DNA of 64,000 nt from Planctomycetaceae bacterium (lineage in GTDB: Bacteria; Planctomycetota; UBA1135; GCA-002686595). Positions 29,163 through 39,365 of this stretch are shown piece by piece. The number at the start of each line of letters is the position of its first letter. Within the stretch, counting starts at the first letter, position 1. Position numbers and translations under genes: made by a program. The DNA is taken from NCBI GenBank assembly GCA_016125265.1, contig WGMC01000030.1:1-64000 (forward strand), read 5' to 3'. Under the pieces are notes generated by a model. The model was not told the DNA's origin, did not search any database, and saw nothing but the letters and a program-made list of their open reading frames with translations.

Positions 29163-30422
29163 ATGGTTCCGAGCGCGTCCCCCCACGAACATTCCCCCGT
29201 CGACGGCGTCCCGCCCGGCGCGCGTGTGGTCCGTGGGCCGGTGCTGCGCGCGCTCGGTGTGGTGCTGCTAGGCGTGCTCGTCGGTTTCGCAGCCGTGGAC
29301 CGCGGCGTCGCGTGGTGGGATGCGGACCAGGGCGCGGATGGGGGTGAGGGCGGCAAGTTGCTGCACCCGTTGCTCGGATGGATCGCCACGCCGCACTTCG
29401 AGAACGCCGAGTTCGGCACCCAGCTCGATCGCTACGGCTTGCGCAATCCCGAAGTCCCCGCCGACGCACCGCCGGACGAACTGCGGATCGCTGGGTTCGG
29501 AGCTTCGCGGCTCTACGGCGCGGGTGGCGCGCGCCAGGAGCACCTTTGGAACTACCAGCTCGAGGCCATGTTGGCCGAGCGCACCGAACCCGACGCGCGT
29601 GTGCTGAACGGCGGAGTGATGGCGTACTCGACGCTGCAGGCGTGCCGCCGCGCGGCGCTGTTGCTCGACGCGCTCCAGCCGGATCTGGTGTTCGTGATCG
29701 CGGCGCCCGGCGCGCAGTTGATGCTGGACCCGTCCGCGGCACGCCGCTGGGTGCGCTACGGACCGGGGCGCGACGATTACCTGCCCGCGGATCTGGCCGA
29801 GGGGCGACCCGGGGCGCTCCTGCCCGCCGTCGCCGCCCTGCACCGATTCGGCAGCAACGTCTCGGGCATCTACCGCCGGCACCGGGCCAAGTTCCAATCG
29901 AACGAGGACCGCCCCGCCGCGATGCAGCGCTGGACCGTGTCGAACGCGCCGCGCAGTGAGGCCATCGACGAGCTTCTTGGCAACACCCTGCGCGAAGCGG
30001 AAGCGCTCGGCGCGCTGTGCAAGGAGCGCGGTGTGGAGTTGGTGATGCTCGTCCTGCCCGAGGTGTACATGGATTCGGACCGCGCCTGGCGCGGGTACCT
30101 GCGCGCCAACCAACAGGGCGGCGCCCCGCCGGTCGGAACACCGCGGTCCGAACCGGCGAACCGCCTCGAGGAGCTGCTGCGCGAGCGCGGGCTCACGACG
30201 TGGAACTTCTTCGAGGAGATGACGCAGATGGGCCTCGATCGGGAGGCCCACACCATGCAGGATGGGCGCCACTGGTCCCAACTGGGCCACGGCATCTTCG
30301 CGCGCGGACTGCTGCGGCGCCTGACGCAAGAGGGCCACTTGGAGCGCCTAACCGAGCGCCGCCGCGCGAATCCGCGCCGCGAACCGTTTGGCCCGAGCCC
30401 CTTCGCGGTGGACAACCCGTGA
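29163..30422 (+). CDS. Membrane-anchored SGNH/AlgJ-like O-acetyltransferase or esterase
   Basis: This 419-residue protein has an N-terminal transmembrane anchor (LRALGVVLLGVLVGFAAV, about 27-46) and an exported SGNH-type domain. The nucleophile block is IAGFGASRLYGAGGARQE near 110, and the Asp-His block is MQDGRHWSQLGHGIFARGLL near 365. The order with an MBOAT gene 25 bases downstream copies the AlgI/AlgJ logic: the MBOAT passes acyl groups across the membrane and the SGNH protein places them on a polysaccharide. The particular polymer is not evident, since no glycosyltransferases are nearby. Confidence 0.8.
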   Translation: MVPSASPHEHSPVDGVPPGARVVRGPVLRALGVVLLGVLVGFAAVDRGVAWWDADQGADGGEGGKLLHPLLGWIATPHFENAEFGTQLDRYGLRNPEVPADAPPDELRIAGFGASRLYGAGGARQEHLWNYQLEAMLAERTEPDARVLNGGVMAYSTLQACRRAALLLDALQPDLVFVIAAPGAQLMLDPSAARRWVRYGPGRDDYLPADLAEGRPGALLPAVAALHRFGSNVSGIYRRHRAKFQSNEDRPAAMQRWTVSNAPRSEAIDELLGNTLREAEALGALCKERGVELVMLVLPEVYMDSDRAWRGYLRANQQGGAPPVGTPRSEPANRLEELLRERGLTTWNFFEEMTQMGLDREAHTMQDGRHWSQLGHGIFARGLLRRLTQEGHLERLTERRRANPRREPFGPSPFAVDNP

Positions 30423-30447
30423 CGCGCCGTCCGGCGTTGGAACTGGC

Positions 30448-31911
30448 GTGAACTTCCACAGCCTCGAGTTCCTGGGCTTCCTGGCCCTCGTGTTGGGCCT
30501 CTTCTGGTGGGCCGCCAACCGCCGCGGCCTGCGAACGGGCATTCTGCTCGTCGCAAGCCTCGTGTTCTACGGCAGCTACGAGCTGTGGTACCTGTCGCTG
30601 ATCTTGTTCTCGACGGTGCTGGATTGGTGGTGTGGCAACCAGATCCACCGCGCGCGCGAACGAGGCGATCCGCGCGGCATGCGCCGCGGACTCCACCTCA
30701 GTTTGCTCGGCAACCTCGGCGTGCTCGGCTTCTTCAAGTACACCGACTGGGTCTTCGAGAACCTGGAGCTGCTCAGCGAGTGGCTCGGATTCGGTGTTTC
30801 CCCGTGGGCCTGGCGCATCGGCGTGCTGCCCGAGTTCCTGTTGGATTCCGACCTCGGCCGCATGATCGTGCCCGTCGGGATCTCCTTCTACACGTTCCAG
30901 ACGCTGTCCTACACGATCGACATCTACCGCGGGCAGTTGCAACCCGCGCGCAACCTCGGCGAGTTCGCGCTCTTCGTTTCGTTCTTCCCGCAACTGGTCG
31001 CCGGGCCCATCGTGCGCGCCAGCACGTTCCTGCCGCAGTTCGAGCTCTTGCCGCACCTGGACCGCGCGCGGCTGCACAGCGGCCTCTGGCGCATCGCGAC
31101 CGGCCTGCTCAAGAAGGTAGCCATCGCGGACGTGCTCGGCGCGTACCTCGTCGATCCGGTGTACGGCCAGCCGGAGCTGTACTCGCAAGGTGTGCACCTG
31201 CTCGCGCTCTACGGCTTCGCGCTGCAGATCTACTTCGACTTTTCCGGCTACTCCGACATCGCGATCGGCACGGCGAAGTTGATGGGGTTCGACCTTCCCG
31301 AGAACTTCGACCTGCCGTACCGCTCGCGCTCCGTGCGCGAGTTCTGGCGCCGCTGGCACATCTCGCTGTCGACTTGGGTGCGGGACTACGTCTACTTCCC
31401 GCTGGGTGGCTCGCGGGGATCGGAAATGCGGGTGTCGCGAAATCTCCTCGTGACCATGTTCGTGATCGGAATCTGGCACGGGGCCAGCGCCCTGTGGGCC
31501 ATGTACGGCCTGCTGCAGGGATCCGTGATGGTGCTCGAGCGCGCCCTCGAGCGTGCCCGGGCCGGCGGCACGTTCGCGCGCTCCCTGCCCACAAGCGCCC
31601 TCGCGTGGGTGCTGACCTTCCACTTCACGGTGTTCTCGCTGCTGTTCATCCGCGCCCGCGACCTGAACCACTTCGCGGACATGCTGACGAACTTCGGCGG
31701 GCAGGGAATGGGCAGCGTGCACGGCTACGCCTGGTTGGCCCTTGCGGGCGGGGTCTTGACCCACTTCGTCGCCCCGTCGCTGACCGCTGCCGTCGAGCGC
31801 CGCTTCCTGGCGCTGCCCACCGTGCTCGTCGGGCTGGCGGTCGGTGTGGCGGCCGGTTGTGTCGCGGTACTCGTCGTGGGCGACACACCGTACATCTACT
31901 TCCAGTTCTGA
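30448..31911 (+). CDS. MBOAT-family O-acyltransferase (AlgI/DltB-like)
   Basis: This 487-residue polytopic membrane enzyme starts at GTG 30448, giving VNFHSLEFLGFLALVLGLFW, the usual AlgI-like beginning. Conserved blocks include FFKYTDWVFENL, MIVPVGISFYTFQTLSYTID, LYGFALQIYFDFSGYSDIAI, FDLPYRSRSVREFWRRWHIS, and the catalytic His block IGIWHGASALWAMYG. Family members transfer acyl groups to extracytoplasmic polymers. It follows the SGNH gene and probably works with it. The frame can be read from 30388, but that part overlaps the preceding gene. Confidence 0.93.
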   Translation: MNFHSLEFLGFLALVLGLFWWAANRRGLRTGILLVASLVFYGSYELWYLSLILFSTVLDWWCGNQIHRARERGDPRGMRRGLHLSLLGNLGVLGFFKYTDWVFENLELLSEWLGFGVSPWAWRIGVLPEFLLDSDLGRMIVPVGISFYTFQTLSYTIDIYRGQLQPARNLGEFALFVSFFPQLVAGPIVRASTFLPQFELLPHLDRARLHSGLWRIATGLLKKVAIADVLGAYLVDPVYGQPELYSQGVHLLALYGFALQIYFDFSGYSDIAIGTAKLMGFDLPENFDLPYRSRSVREFWRRWHISLSTWVRDYVYFPLGGSRGSEMRVSRNLLVTMFVIGIWHGASALWAMYGLLQGSVMVLERALERARAGGTFARSLPTSALAWVLTFHFTVFSLLFIRARDLNHFADMLTNFGGQGMGSVHGYAWLALAGGVLTHFVAPSLTAAVERRFLALPTVLVGLAVGVAAGCVAVLVVGDTPYIYFQF

Positions 31912-31931
31912 GGCTCCGCAGGGACCCCGTC

Positions 31932-32786
31932 ATGTCGTCACAGGAATGGACTTCGGAGGGCAACCAGCGGTTGATCGAGTTCCTGCGCGCACAACTGCCC
32001 GGTTGGAAGCGCAGCACGATCGAGCAGCGCATGCGCGATGGCTGCGTCGAAGTGAACGGCTCCGTCGTGCAGCGCAACGATCTTCTGGCTCCGGGAAGTT
32101 CGGTGCGGATGGTCGAAAGGGGCGCGGCGCGCGGAATGCGCGTGGTCGAGGCGCCGTTCCCGCTCCTGCACCAAGACACGTGGCTGGTCGCGATCGACAA
32201 ACCCAGTGGGTTGCTCTCCGTTTCCAGCGCCAGCGAACGCGAACGCACGGCCATGGCGCAGTTGCAAGTCGCGCTCGCGCGCAACACACCGGGCGCGAAG
32301 GTCTGGCCGTGCCACCGCCTCGATCGCGAAACGTCGGGTGTGCTGCTCTTTGCGAAGAGCCGGGAGGGCCAGGCTTGGGTGCAGCAGGCCTGGGATCAGG
32401 TGCAAAAGTGCTACCTGGCCGTGGTGCAGGGCGAACCGCGGGAACGGGAAGGAGTCGTGGACCAGCCGCTCTTCGAGGATGCCATCCTCGGTGTGCAAGT
32501 GGGTGAAGGCCACGGCGCCAAGGAAGCGCGGACCCACTACCGCGTGCGCTCGGTGCATAAGGGGCGCAGCCTGCTCGAGGTGCAGCTCGAAACCGGCCGG
32601 CGCCACCAGATCCGCGCACACCTCGCTTGGCTCGGCCATCCGGTCGTGGGCGATCCGCGTTACGGCGAGAAGGCCCGCCGCATGGGGCTTCACGCGTTCT
32701 CGCTGGAGTTGCGTCACCCCGGCCACGGGCGGCCGCTGCGCATCGAGGCACCGCCGCCGCCGGCCTTCGACCAACTGCTGCGCTGA
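31932..32786 (+). CDS. RluA/RluD-family RNA pseudouridine synthase
   Basis: This 284-residue protein has an N-terminal S4-like RNA-binding part (LPGWKRSTIEQRMRDGCVEV, about 22-60) and the RluA catalytic domain with the Asp motif CHRLDRETSGVLLFAKS near 135. Further blocks are VAIDKPSGLLSV, LLEVQLETGRRHQIRAHLAW and HPVVGDPRYG. It converts specific uridines in rRNA or tRNA to pseudouridine; the target site cannot be told from the sequence. It begins 20 bases after the MBOAT gene and may be read from the same transcript by proximity. Confidence 0.93.
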   Translation: MSSQEWTSEGNQRLIEFLRAQLPGWKRSTIEQRMRDGCVEVNGSVVQRNDLLAPGSSVRMVERGAARGMRVVEAPFPLLHQDTWLVAIDKPSGLLSVSSASERERTAMAQLQVALARNTPGAKVWPCHRLDRETSGVLLFAKSREGQAWVQQAWDQVQKCYLAVVQGEPREREGVVDQPLFEDAILGVQVGEGHGAKEARTHYRVRSVHKGRSLLEVQLETGRRHQIRAHLAWLGHPVVGDPRYGEKARRMGLHAFSLELRHPGHGRPLRIEAPPPPAFDQLLR

Positions 32787-32793
32787 GCTCAGG

Positions 32794-34068
32794 TCAAGTC
32801 GCGGCGAGTTCGACGAGGTCCTCGAAGCACACCGCGATGCGCTCCAGGTCCGCATCGTCAAGCGCCGCGGGTGGCATCGCGTACAGCACGTTGCCGAGGG
32901 GTCGCAGCAACACACCGCGCTCGATGGCGGCCGCGCGCAGCCGCGGGCCGAGGGTCGAGAGATACCCCGGATCGCCGGCGAATAGTTCGAGCGCGACGAT
33001 GCCACCCGTGCGCCGCAACTCCGCGGTGGCGCGGTGCTCGCGAAGGTGTTGGAGCCGCGCTTCGAGCCTCGCGCCGATGGATTCCAAACGGGCGGGCACG
33101 TCGCGCTCCCTGCCCAGCGCCAGCGATTCGAGGGCTACCGCGCAGCCGAGCGGATTGGCCGTGAACGAGTGCCCGTGGAACAGGGCCCGGCTGCGTTCCG
33201 TGTGCCAGAACGCCTGGAACAGCTCTTCCTTGGCCATCGTGACGGCGAGCGGCAGGATGCCGCCGGTCAGGCCCTTCGCCAGACACAGGATGTCGGGGGA
33301 AACCCCCGCGAGCTCGCAGGCAAAGAGCGCGCCCGTGCGGCCAAAACCCGTCATCACCTCGTCGGCGATCAGCGGCAAGCCGCGCTGGTGCGTCGTCTCG
33401 GCGATGGCGCGCAGCACTGCGGGTCCGTACATGAGCATTCCTCCCGCACCTTGCACGAGCGGCTCTACGAGGACACCCGCACAGCGTGCGCCCAGCTCGT
33501 CGCATACCGCAGCCACGGCGGTGGCGTCGGCGGCGACACGCCGCACTTCGAACAGGTAGGGGCGGAAGGGCTCGAAGTAGGGGTCGGGATCGCCGACGGC
33601 CATGGCTCCAAACGTGTCCCCGTGGTAGCCGCCGTCGAGAGCGACGAACACGTGCCGCGCGGTGTAGCCACGCTGCCACGCGGACTGCAGCGCGATCTTC
33701 AGCGCGACCTCGACGGCCGTGCTGCCGTTGTCCGAGTAGAAGACCCGCGCCGGGCCCAACGGGGCCGCGGCGACCAGCTCCTCGGCCAGACGTACCGCCG
33801 GCTCGTGGGTCGCACCGGCGAACAACACGTGGTCGAGTGTCCGCGCTTGTCGTTCCAACGCGGCGACCAGACGCGGTTCCCCGTGGCCGTGCAGGATCGT
33901 CCACCAGGAGCTGATGGCGTCGACCAACTGGCGGCCGTCTGCCAGTTCGAGGCGCGCGCCGCTTGCACCCACGACCGCCAGCGGGTCCGCTTCGGTCGCG
34001 TGTTGGGTGTACGGATGCCACACGACGCGGCGGTCGCGGTTGACCAGGTCGTCGGATGCGGACGTCAT
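32794..34068 (-). CDS. bioA: Adenosylmethionine-8-amino-7-oxononanoate aminotransferase
   Basis: This 424-residue PLP enzyme performs the second-to-last-but-one biotin step, making 7,8-diaminopelargonate from KAPA with S-adenosylmethionine. Diagnostic features are WHPYTQH at the N-terminus, SSWWTILHGHGEPRLVAALE, the PLP-site DEVMTGFGRTG, the Schiff-base Lys in LCLAKGLTGGILPLAVTMA, and LFHGHSFTANPLGCAVALES. Length equals E. coli BioA. Its ATG overlaps the stop of the bioF-bioD fusion as ATGA, so the operon order bioB, bioFD, bioA is co-translated at this joint. Substrate and product genes on either side support the call. Confidence 0.96.
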   Translation of the reverse strand: MTSASDDLVNRDRRVVWHPYTQHATEADPLAVVGASGARLELADGRQLVDAISSWWTILHGHGEPRLVAALERQARTLDHVLFAGATHEPAVRLAEELVAAAPLGPARVFYSDNGSTAVEVALKIALQSAWQRGYTARHVFVALDGGYHGDTFGAMAVGDPDPYFEPFRPYLFEVRRVAADATAVAAVCDELGARCAGVLVEPLVQGAGGMLMYGPAVLRAIAETTHQRGLPLIADEVMTGFGRTGALFACELAGVSPDILCLAKGLTGGILPLAVTMAKEELFQAFWHTERSRALFHGHSFTANPLGCAVALESLALGRERDVPARLESIGARLEARLQHLREHRATAELRRTGGIVALELFAGDPGYLSTLGPRLRAAAIERGVLLRPLGNVLYAMPPAALDDADLERIAVCFEDLVELAAT

Positions 34069-35918
34069 GGCGCGGACGTCGCGATAGGGGCCGCCGCGGC
34101 GGCGAGCGCGCCCAGTTCTCGAAGCAGCGGCGCGAGTTCCGCGCGCGTTTCGAGGTCGATCTCGCCCAATCGATCGAGGGGCGCAAGCTCCAGCACCGGC
34201 ACGGCCAAACGCGCCGAGAGTGTCTCCCGATTCGACGGGTGGTGGGGCCCCACGAGGACCACCGCGAAGGGGACGATGCCGCGCGATGCCAGCGCTTCGG
34301 CGGTCAGGAGCGTGTGGTTCAACGTGCCGAGTCCGGAGCGCGCCACGAGCAACACCGGTGGCCGCCAACCCGCCAACCAATCGGCCTGTGTGCGCCGGTC
34401 GTCGTAGGGCACGAGCAGACCGCCGGCGAGCTCGACCACGATGCGCGCGCCGACGCGTTCGCGTCGTACGCGGTCCAGGTACTCCGGCAGGCGCTCCACG
34501 GGCACCGCGGTGCCCTCCGCGGCGGCGGCTTCGTGGGGCGAGGCGGGCAAGGCGTAGCGAGCCAGCGGTTCGACGCGCTCGTCGGCGCCCAGCCGCGCGA
34601 GCCGCGCCACCTCGCCGGTGTCGTCGTCGTCGCCGGTCTGCACGGGTTTCCAATAGGCCACTGGGCCGTGTGCGCGTAGTGCGGCGACGAGCGCCGCTGA
34701 CACGACGGTTTTGCCGACGCCCGTGTCCGTGCCGACGACCACCAGTGCGGGCGCGCGCTCGATCGCCGCGGGGCGGGTGCGCTCGACGACCAGCGGCTGG
34801 CAGGCATCGATCAGCGCGGCGATCTCCTGGTCGCTGTGGTCGCCGTGGGCCACGATGCGCAGACGCGAAGTGCCCTCGGGCACCGTGGGCGGGCGCACGG
34901 CGCGCACGTCGAGTCCGCGCTCGGCCAGTTTGGCGGCGGCGGCCAACGTCGCCTGTGCCGGCCCGATCACGAGGGGCACGATCGCCGCCGCGGGCTCTGG
35001 CAACCGCAGTTCCCGCGCGATGCGTTTGGCGTGGGCGAGGCAGCGCGCGCGCGCTTCGTGGGAGCCGCGCACACGCGCAATGGCCGCCACCAGCGCACCC
35101 GCAATGGCCGGGGAGGGCGCCGTCGAGAACACGAATCCGCGCGCGCGCTGCACCAACGTGTCGATGAGCGGCTGCGAGCCGACCACAAAGGCTCCGCCCA
35201 CACCCAGGGACTTGCCGCCGGTCAACACACGGGCTGCCAACCGCGCGCGCACGGCGGGCGCGAGGTCGCCGAGCACCTCGGCTGCGGCTCCGGCACCCTC
35301 GGGACCGAGCAGTCCGATGGAGTGGGCTTCGTCGACCACGAGCCAAGCGTCGTAGCGCTCGCAAAGGTGTAAGAGGTCCACGAGGGGCGCCCGATCGCCG
35401 TCCATGCTGAACACACCCTCGGTCAGCACCAACCTGCGCCGCGCGCCGCGTGCCGTGCGCAGCAGCGCTTCGGCGTGGGCCACGTCCAAGTGGTCGTGCA
35501 CCAACACACGGGCGCGGCTCAGTCGCGCCGCGTCGATGAGCGACGCGTGGTTCCAGCGGTCCGAGAGCAGCGCGTCGCCGGGGCCCACCAGCGTCCCGAC
35601 CAACGCGAGATTCGCCTGGTAGCCGCTGGGGAAGAGCAGCGCGGCTTCGGCGTCGAGCCACTCCGCGGCAAGCGCCTCCGCGGCCAAGTGGTGCCCGTCG
35701 CCGCCGCCGAGCAACCGGGAAGCCCTGCCGCCCGTTCCGCTGCGGTGAACGGCGGCGGCGGCGGCGCGCGCAATCGCGCCATCGCGACCCAGGCCCAGGT
35801 AGTCGTTGGACGTGAAGTCCACGCCGCGGGCCGGTTCGCGCGGAAGGTTGCGTGCGAGCCCTTGTGCGGAGAGCTGTTGCAACTCGCCGCGCAGTGCGTT
35901 GTCCAGGGGGCTCGACAT
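34065..35918 (-). CDS. bioF-bioD: Fused 8-amino-7-oxononanoate synthase / dethiobiotin synthetase (BioF-BioD)
   Basis: This 617-residue protein joins two biotin enzymes. Residues 1-375 are BioF: the FTSNDYLGLG start at 35-44, TEGVFSMDGDRAPL at 166-179, the PLP-ring motif VVDEAHSIGLLG at 194-205, and the Schiff-base Lys236 in LTGGKSLGVGGAFV. A short linker (about 376-390) leads to BioD: P-loop GTDTGVGKT at 396-404, and AYWKPVQTGDD with the phosphate-handling Lys near 424. BioD acts after BioA, so the fusion carries the first and third of the four late steps. The stop overlaps the bioA start. No internal stop or frameshift splits it. Confidence 0.93.
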   Translation of the reverse strand: MSSPLDNALRGELQQLSAQGLARNLPREPARGVDFTSNDYLGLGRDGAIARAAAAAVHRSGTGGRASRLLGGGDGHHLAAEALAAEWLDAEAALLFPSGYQANLALVGTLVGPGDALLSDRWNHASLIDAARLSRARVLVHDHLDVAHAEALLRTARGARRRLVLTEGVFSMDGDRAPLVDLLHLCERYDAWLVVDEAHSIGLLGPEGAGAAAEVLGDLAPAVRARLAARVLTGGKSLGVGGAFVVGSQPLIDTLVQRARGFVFSTAPSPAIAGALVAAIARVRGSHEARARCLAHAKRIARELRLPEPAAAIVPLVIGPAQATLAAAAKLAERGLDVRAVRPPTVPEGTSRLRIVAHGDHSDQEIAALIDACQPLVVERTRPAAIERAPALVVVGTDTGVGKTVVSAALVAALRAHGPVAYWKPVQTGDDDDTGEVARLARLGADERVEPLARYALPASPHEAAAAEGTAVPVERLPEYLDRVRRERVGARIVVELAGGLLVPYDDRRTQADWLAGWRPPVLLVARSGLGTLNHTLLTAEALASRGIVPFAVVLVGPHHPSNRETLSARLAVPVLELAPLDRLGEIDLETRAELAPLLRELGALAAAAAPIATSAP

Positions 35919-35969
35919 GGTGGCGGCCGGAGCGGCGCAAATGGCGCCGATCGAACAGCGGATCGCGCC

Positions 35970-36992
35970 CTAGGGCCGCGCAGCGTCGTGGCCCCGGCGC
36001 AGGGGTTCGAGCCCAAGTTTGCGGAGCAGCGCGGCGTCGCTCTTCGGTTCCGGGTTCGGCGTGGTGAGCAACTCCTCGCCCACGAAGATCGAGTTGGCGC
36101 CCGCCAGGAAACACAGGCCCTGGGTAGCTTCGTCGAGTTGGGTGCGTCCTGCCGATAGCCGCACGACCGCGCGCGGGATCAGGATGCGCGCGATGGCGAC
36201 GGCGCGCACCAGTTCGCTCCAGTCCAGGGGCGGGCGTTCGGAGAGCGGTGTGCCCTCGACCGCCACGAGCGCGTTGATCGGCACACTTTCCGGCTGTGGG
36301 TCGAGCGACGCCAGTTGCCAGAGCAACTCCGCGCGCGCTTCGACGGGTTCGCCCATGCCGAGGATGCCGCCCGTGCAAACGTGCACACCAGCGCCGCGCA
36401 CGGCGTCGAGTGTGCGCAGTCGATCCGTGTGGGTGCGTGTGCTGACGATCTCGCCGTAGTGGCTCGAGCCCGTATCGAGGTTGTGGTTGTAGTAGTCGAG
36501 GCCGGCGTCGGCCAGTCGCTCGGCCTGGTGGGACTCGAGCATGCCCAAGGTCACGCAGGCCTCGAGGCCCAGCTTCTTGACGCCGCGCACCATCTCGAGC
36601 ACGCGGTCGAACTCGGCGCCATCCTTCACTTCGCGCCACGCGGCGCCCATGCAGAAACGATCGGCGCCGCCGTCGCGGGCACTTTGCGCGGCTTCCAACA
36701 CGGCGTCGACGTCGAGCAACTTCTGACGCTCCACCGGAGTTTCGAAATGCGCGCTCTGGGGGCAGTAGCTGCAGTCCTCGGGGCAGCCGCCGGTCTTGAT
36801 CGACAGCAATTGCGAGCACTGCACTTCCCGCGGATCGTGGTGCTGGCCGTGCACCGACGCGGCCCGACGCACCAACTCCAGGAGCGGCGCATCGAACAGC
36901 GCGCGCACGTCGGCCAAACTGGGCCGGGTGTCCGTGTGCGGGGCGGGGGCGGCGTCGGCGCGGGAGGCAGCGTTCGGTGTGGCCTGGGTCAT
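35970..36992 (-). CDS. bioB: Biotin synthase
   Basis: This 340-residue radical-SAM enzyme inserts sulfur into dethiobiotin. The 4Fe-4S triad is in [18 protein letters not shown] (C-x3-C-x2-C) near residue 65, followed by [12 protein letters not shown] and [20 protein letters not shown], all typical of BioB. The C-terminal [15 protein letters not shown] is also conserved. ATG 36992 starts it. It is first in the biotin operon, 51 bases ahead of bioF-bioD, and divergent from tryptophan dioxygenase with 210 bases between. No BirA operator is recognisable in that gap. bioC and bioH are not in the window. Confidence 0.97.
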   Translation of the reverse strand: MTQATPNAASRADAAPAPHTDTRPSLADVRALFDAPLLELVRRAASVHGQHHDPREVQCSQLLSIKTGGCPEDCSYCPQSAHFETPVERQKLLDVDAVLEAAQSARDGGADRFCMGAAWREVKDGAEFDRVLEMVRGVKKLGLEACVTLGMLESHQAERLADAGLDYYNHNLDTGSSHYGEIVSTRTHTDRLRTLDAVRGAGVHVCTGGILGMGEPVEARAELLWQLASLDPQPESVPINALVAVEGTPLSERPPLDWSELVRAVAIARILIPRAVVRLSAGRTQLDEATQGLCFLAGANSIFVGEELLTTPNPEPKSDAALLRKLGLEPLRRGHDAARP

Positions 36993-37202
36993 GGGCGTTG
37001 GGCCGGAGTTCGGCCGGGTTCGGGCGGTCCTGTGACCGCGCGCTGAGTCCTGGCCCCGTCCCCGGGTGGGCCGTATGGTATCCGCCGCGACGCGGGGTCT
37101 CCATGCCGCGCCGTCGGCCCCCTCTCGAGCAGCGCTGGGCCTTCTGCGCCGCGATCTTGGGCCCCAGAACGCCCCCGAAGGACCTCTCCGAGCCCCGAAC
37201 CC

Positions 37203-38309
<1,107 letters not shown>

Positions 38310-38521
38310 TTGGGGTGGATCGCGGCCAACCCGCCGCGTTGGTTCGCCCAGCGGGAACAACCGCTGGGGCGGCTCCCGGGCCCGATTTTTGCGCTCCGTC
38401 GGTGGATTTATCCTGTCTTGACGGGTGGGGCATAGCCTCTTCTCGCCCTGGGGTCCTGGCCAGGCGCGTTTCTATGATCCCCAACCGATCGCTCCAACGC
38501 ACCCCGCGTCCGGCACCGACC

Positions 38522-39208
38522 ATGGCGAAGGAATCCATCCTCATCATCGAGGACGACCCGGACATCGTTGAACTCGTCCAGTACAACCTCGAACGCGAGG
38601 GTTTCCGCGTGGTCGCCGCCCTGGATGGCGAGAACGGTCTGAAGGAAGCCACGTCGCGCAAACCGGCCCTCGTGCTGCTCGACCTGATGCTGCCGGGCAT
38701 CGACGGACTCGAGGTCTGTCGTCTCCTGAAGCAACGCGAGGACACGGCGGGCAGCGCGGTGATCATGCTGACTGCCAAGGGGGAAGAGGGCGACGTGGTG
38801 CTCGGCCTCGAGATGGGCGCCGACGACTACGTCACCAAACCGTTCAGCCCGAAAGAGCTGGTTGCGCGTGTGCGCGCCGTCCTGCGCCGCGGCAAACGCA
38901 AGAGTTCGGGGCAGCCCAGCCGCATGGAGATCGGCGGCGTCACGCTGGATGCGGAGCGCCACGAGATCCGCCTGCACGGTGAACTGGTGTACTTCACCCG
39001 GGCCGAGTTCCGCCTGCTCTGGACCCTCGTGCAACAGCCCGGCCGCGTGTTCACCCGCAACGAACTGGTGGACCGCATCACGGCGGGCGAAAGTTTCATC
39101 CTCGACCGCAACGTCGACGTGCATGTCAGTGCGATCCGCAAGAAGCTGGGCGACCAGGGCGATTTGATCCAAACCGTGCGCGGCGTCGGATACCGCTGCA
39201 AGGATTGA
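38522..39208 (+). CDS. phoB: Phosphate-regulon response regulator PhoB
   Basis: This 228-residue OmpR-family regulator has a receiver domain at 1-120 with the acidic pair IIEDDPDIVELVQYNLEREG, the phospho-acceptor Asp in VLLDLMLPGIDGLEV, the Thr in IMLTAKGEE and the Lys in DDYVTKPFSPKEL. The winged-helix DNA-binding domain follows at 130-228, ending SAIRKKLGDQGDLIQTVRGV. The YNLEREG segment is typical of PhoB. It leads a cluster of phoR, pst genes and phoU, so regulation of phosphate uptake is the likely job. ATG 38522 is chosen because the receiver begins directly after it. Confidence 0.93.
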   Translation: MAKESILIIEDDPDIVELVQYNLEREGFRVVAALDGENGLKEATSRKPALVLLDLMLPGIDGLEVCRLLKQREDTAGSAVIMLTAKGEEGDVVLGLEMGADDYVTKPFSPKELVARVRAVLRRGKRKSSGQPSRMEIGGVTLDAERHEIRLHGELVYFTRAEFRLLWTLVQQPGRVFTRNELVDRITAGESFILDRNVDVHVSAIRKKLGDQGDLIQTVRGVGYRCKD

Positions 39209-39365
39209 CACCGGGCGGACCGGGGAACGCCGCGTTCTCCCATCGCGACGGCCTGGGGGCAAAGGCTCCGCGGCGGAGAACCCGGTGGGCGTCCTCGGGT
39301 GCATTCTCGGCGGTGCCCGTGGGCCCCATTCGTCCCGAGCGATGCCGTTTGGGTAGCCTCTAGGC

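Noticed and set aside
38411-38446. Promoter with TTGACG and a CTGTCTT half-site before phoB
   Set aside because: TTGACG (38418) has no -10 at the right distance, and a single half-site is not enough to call a Pho box.
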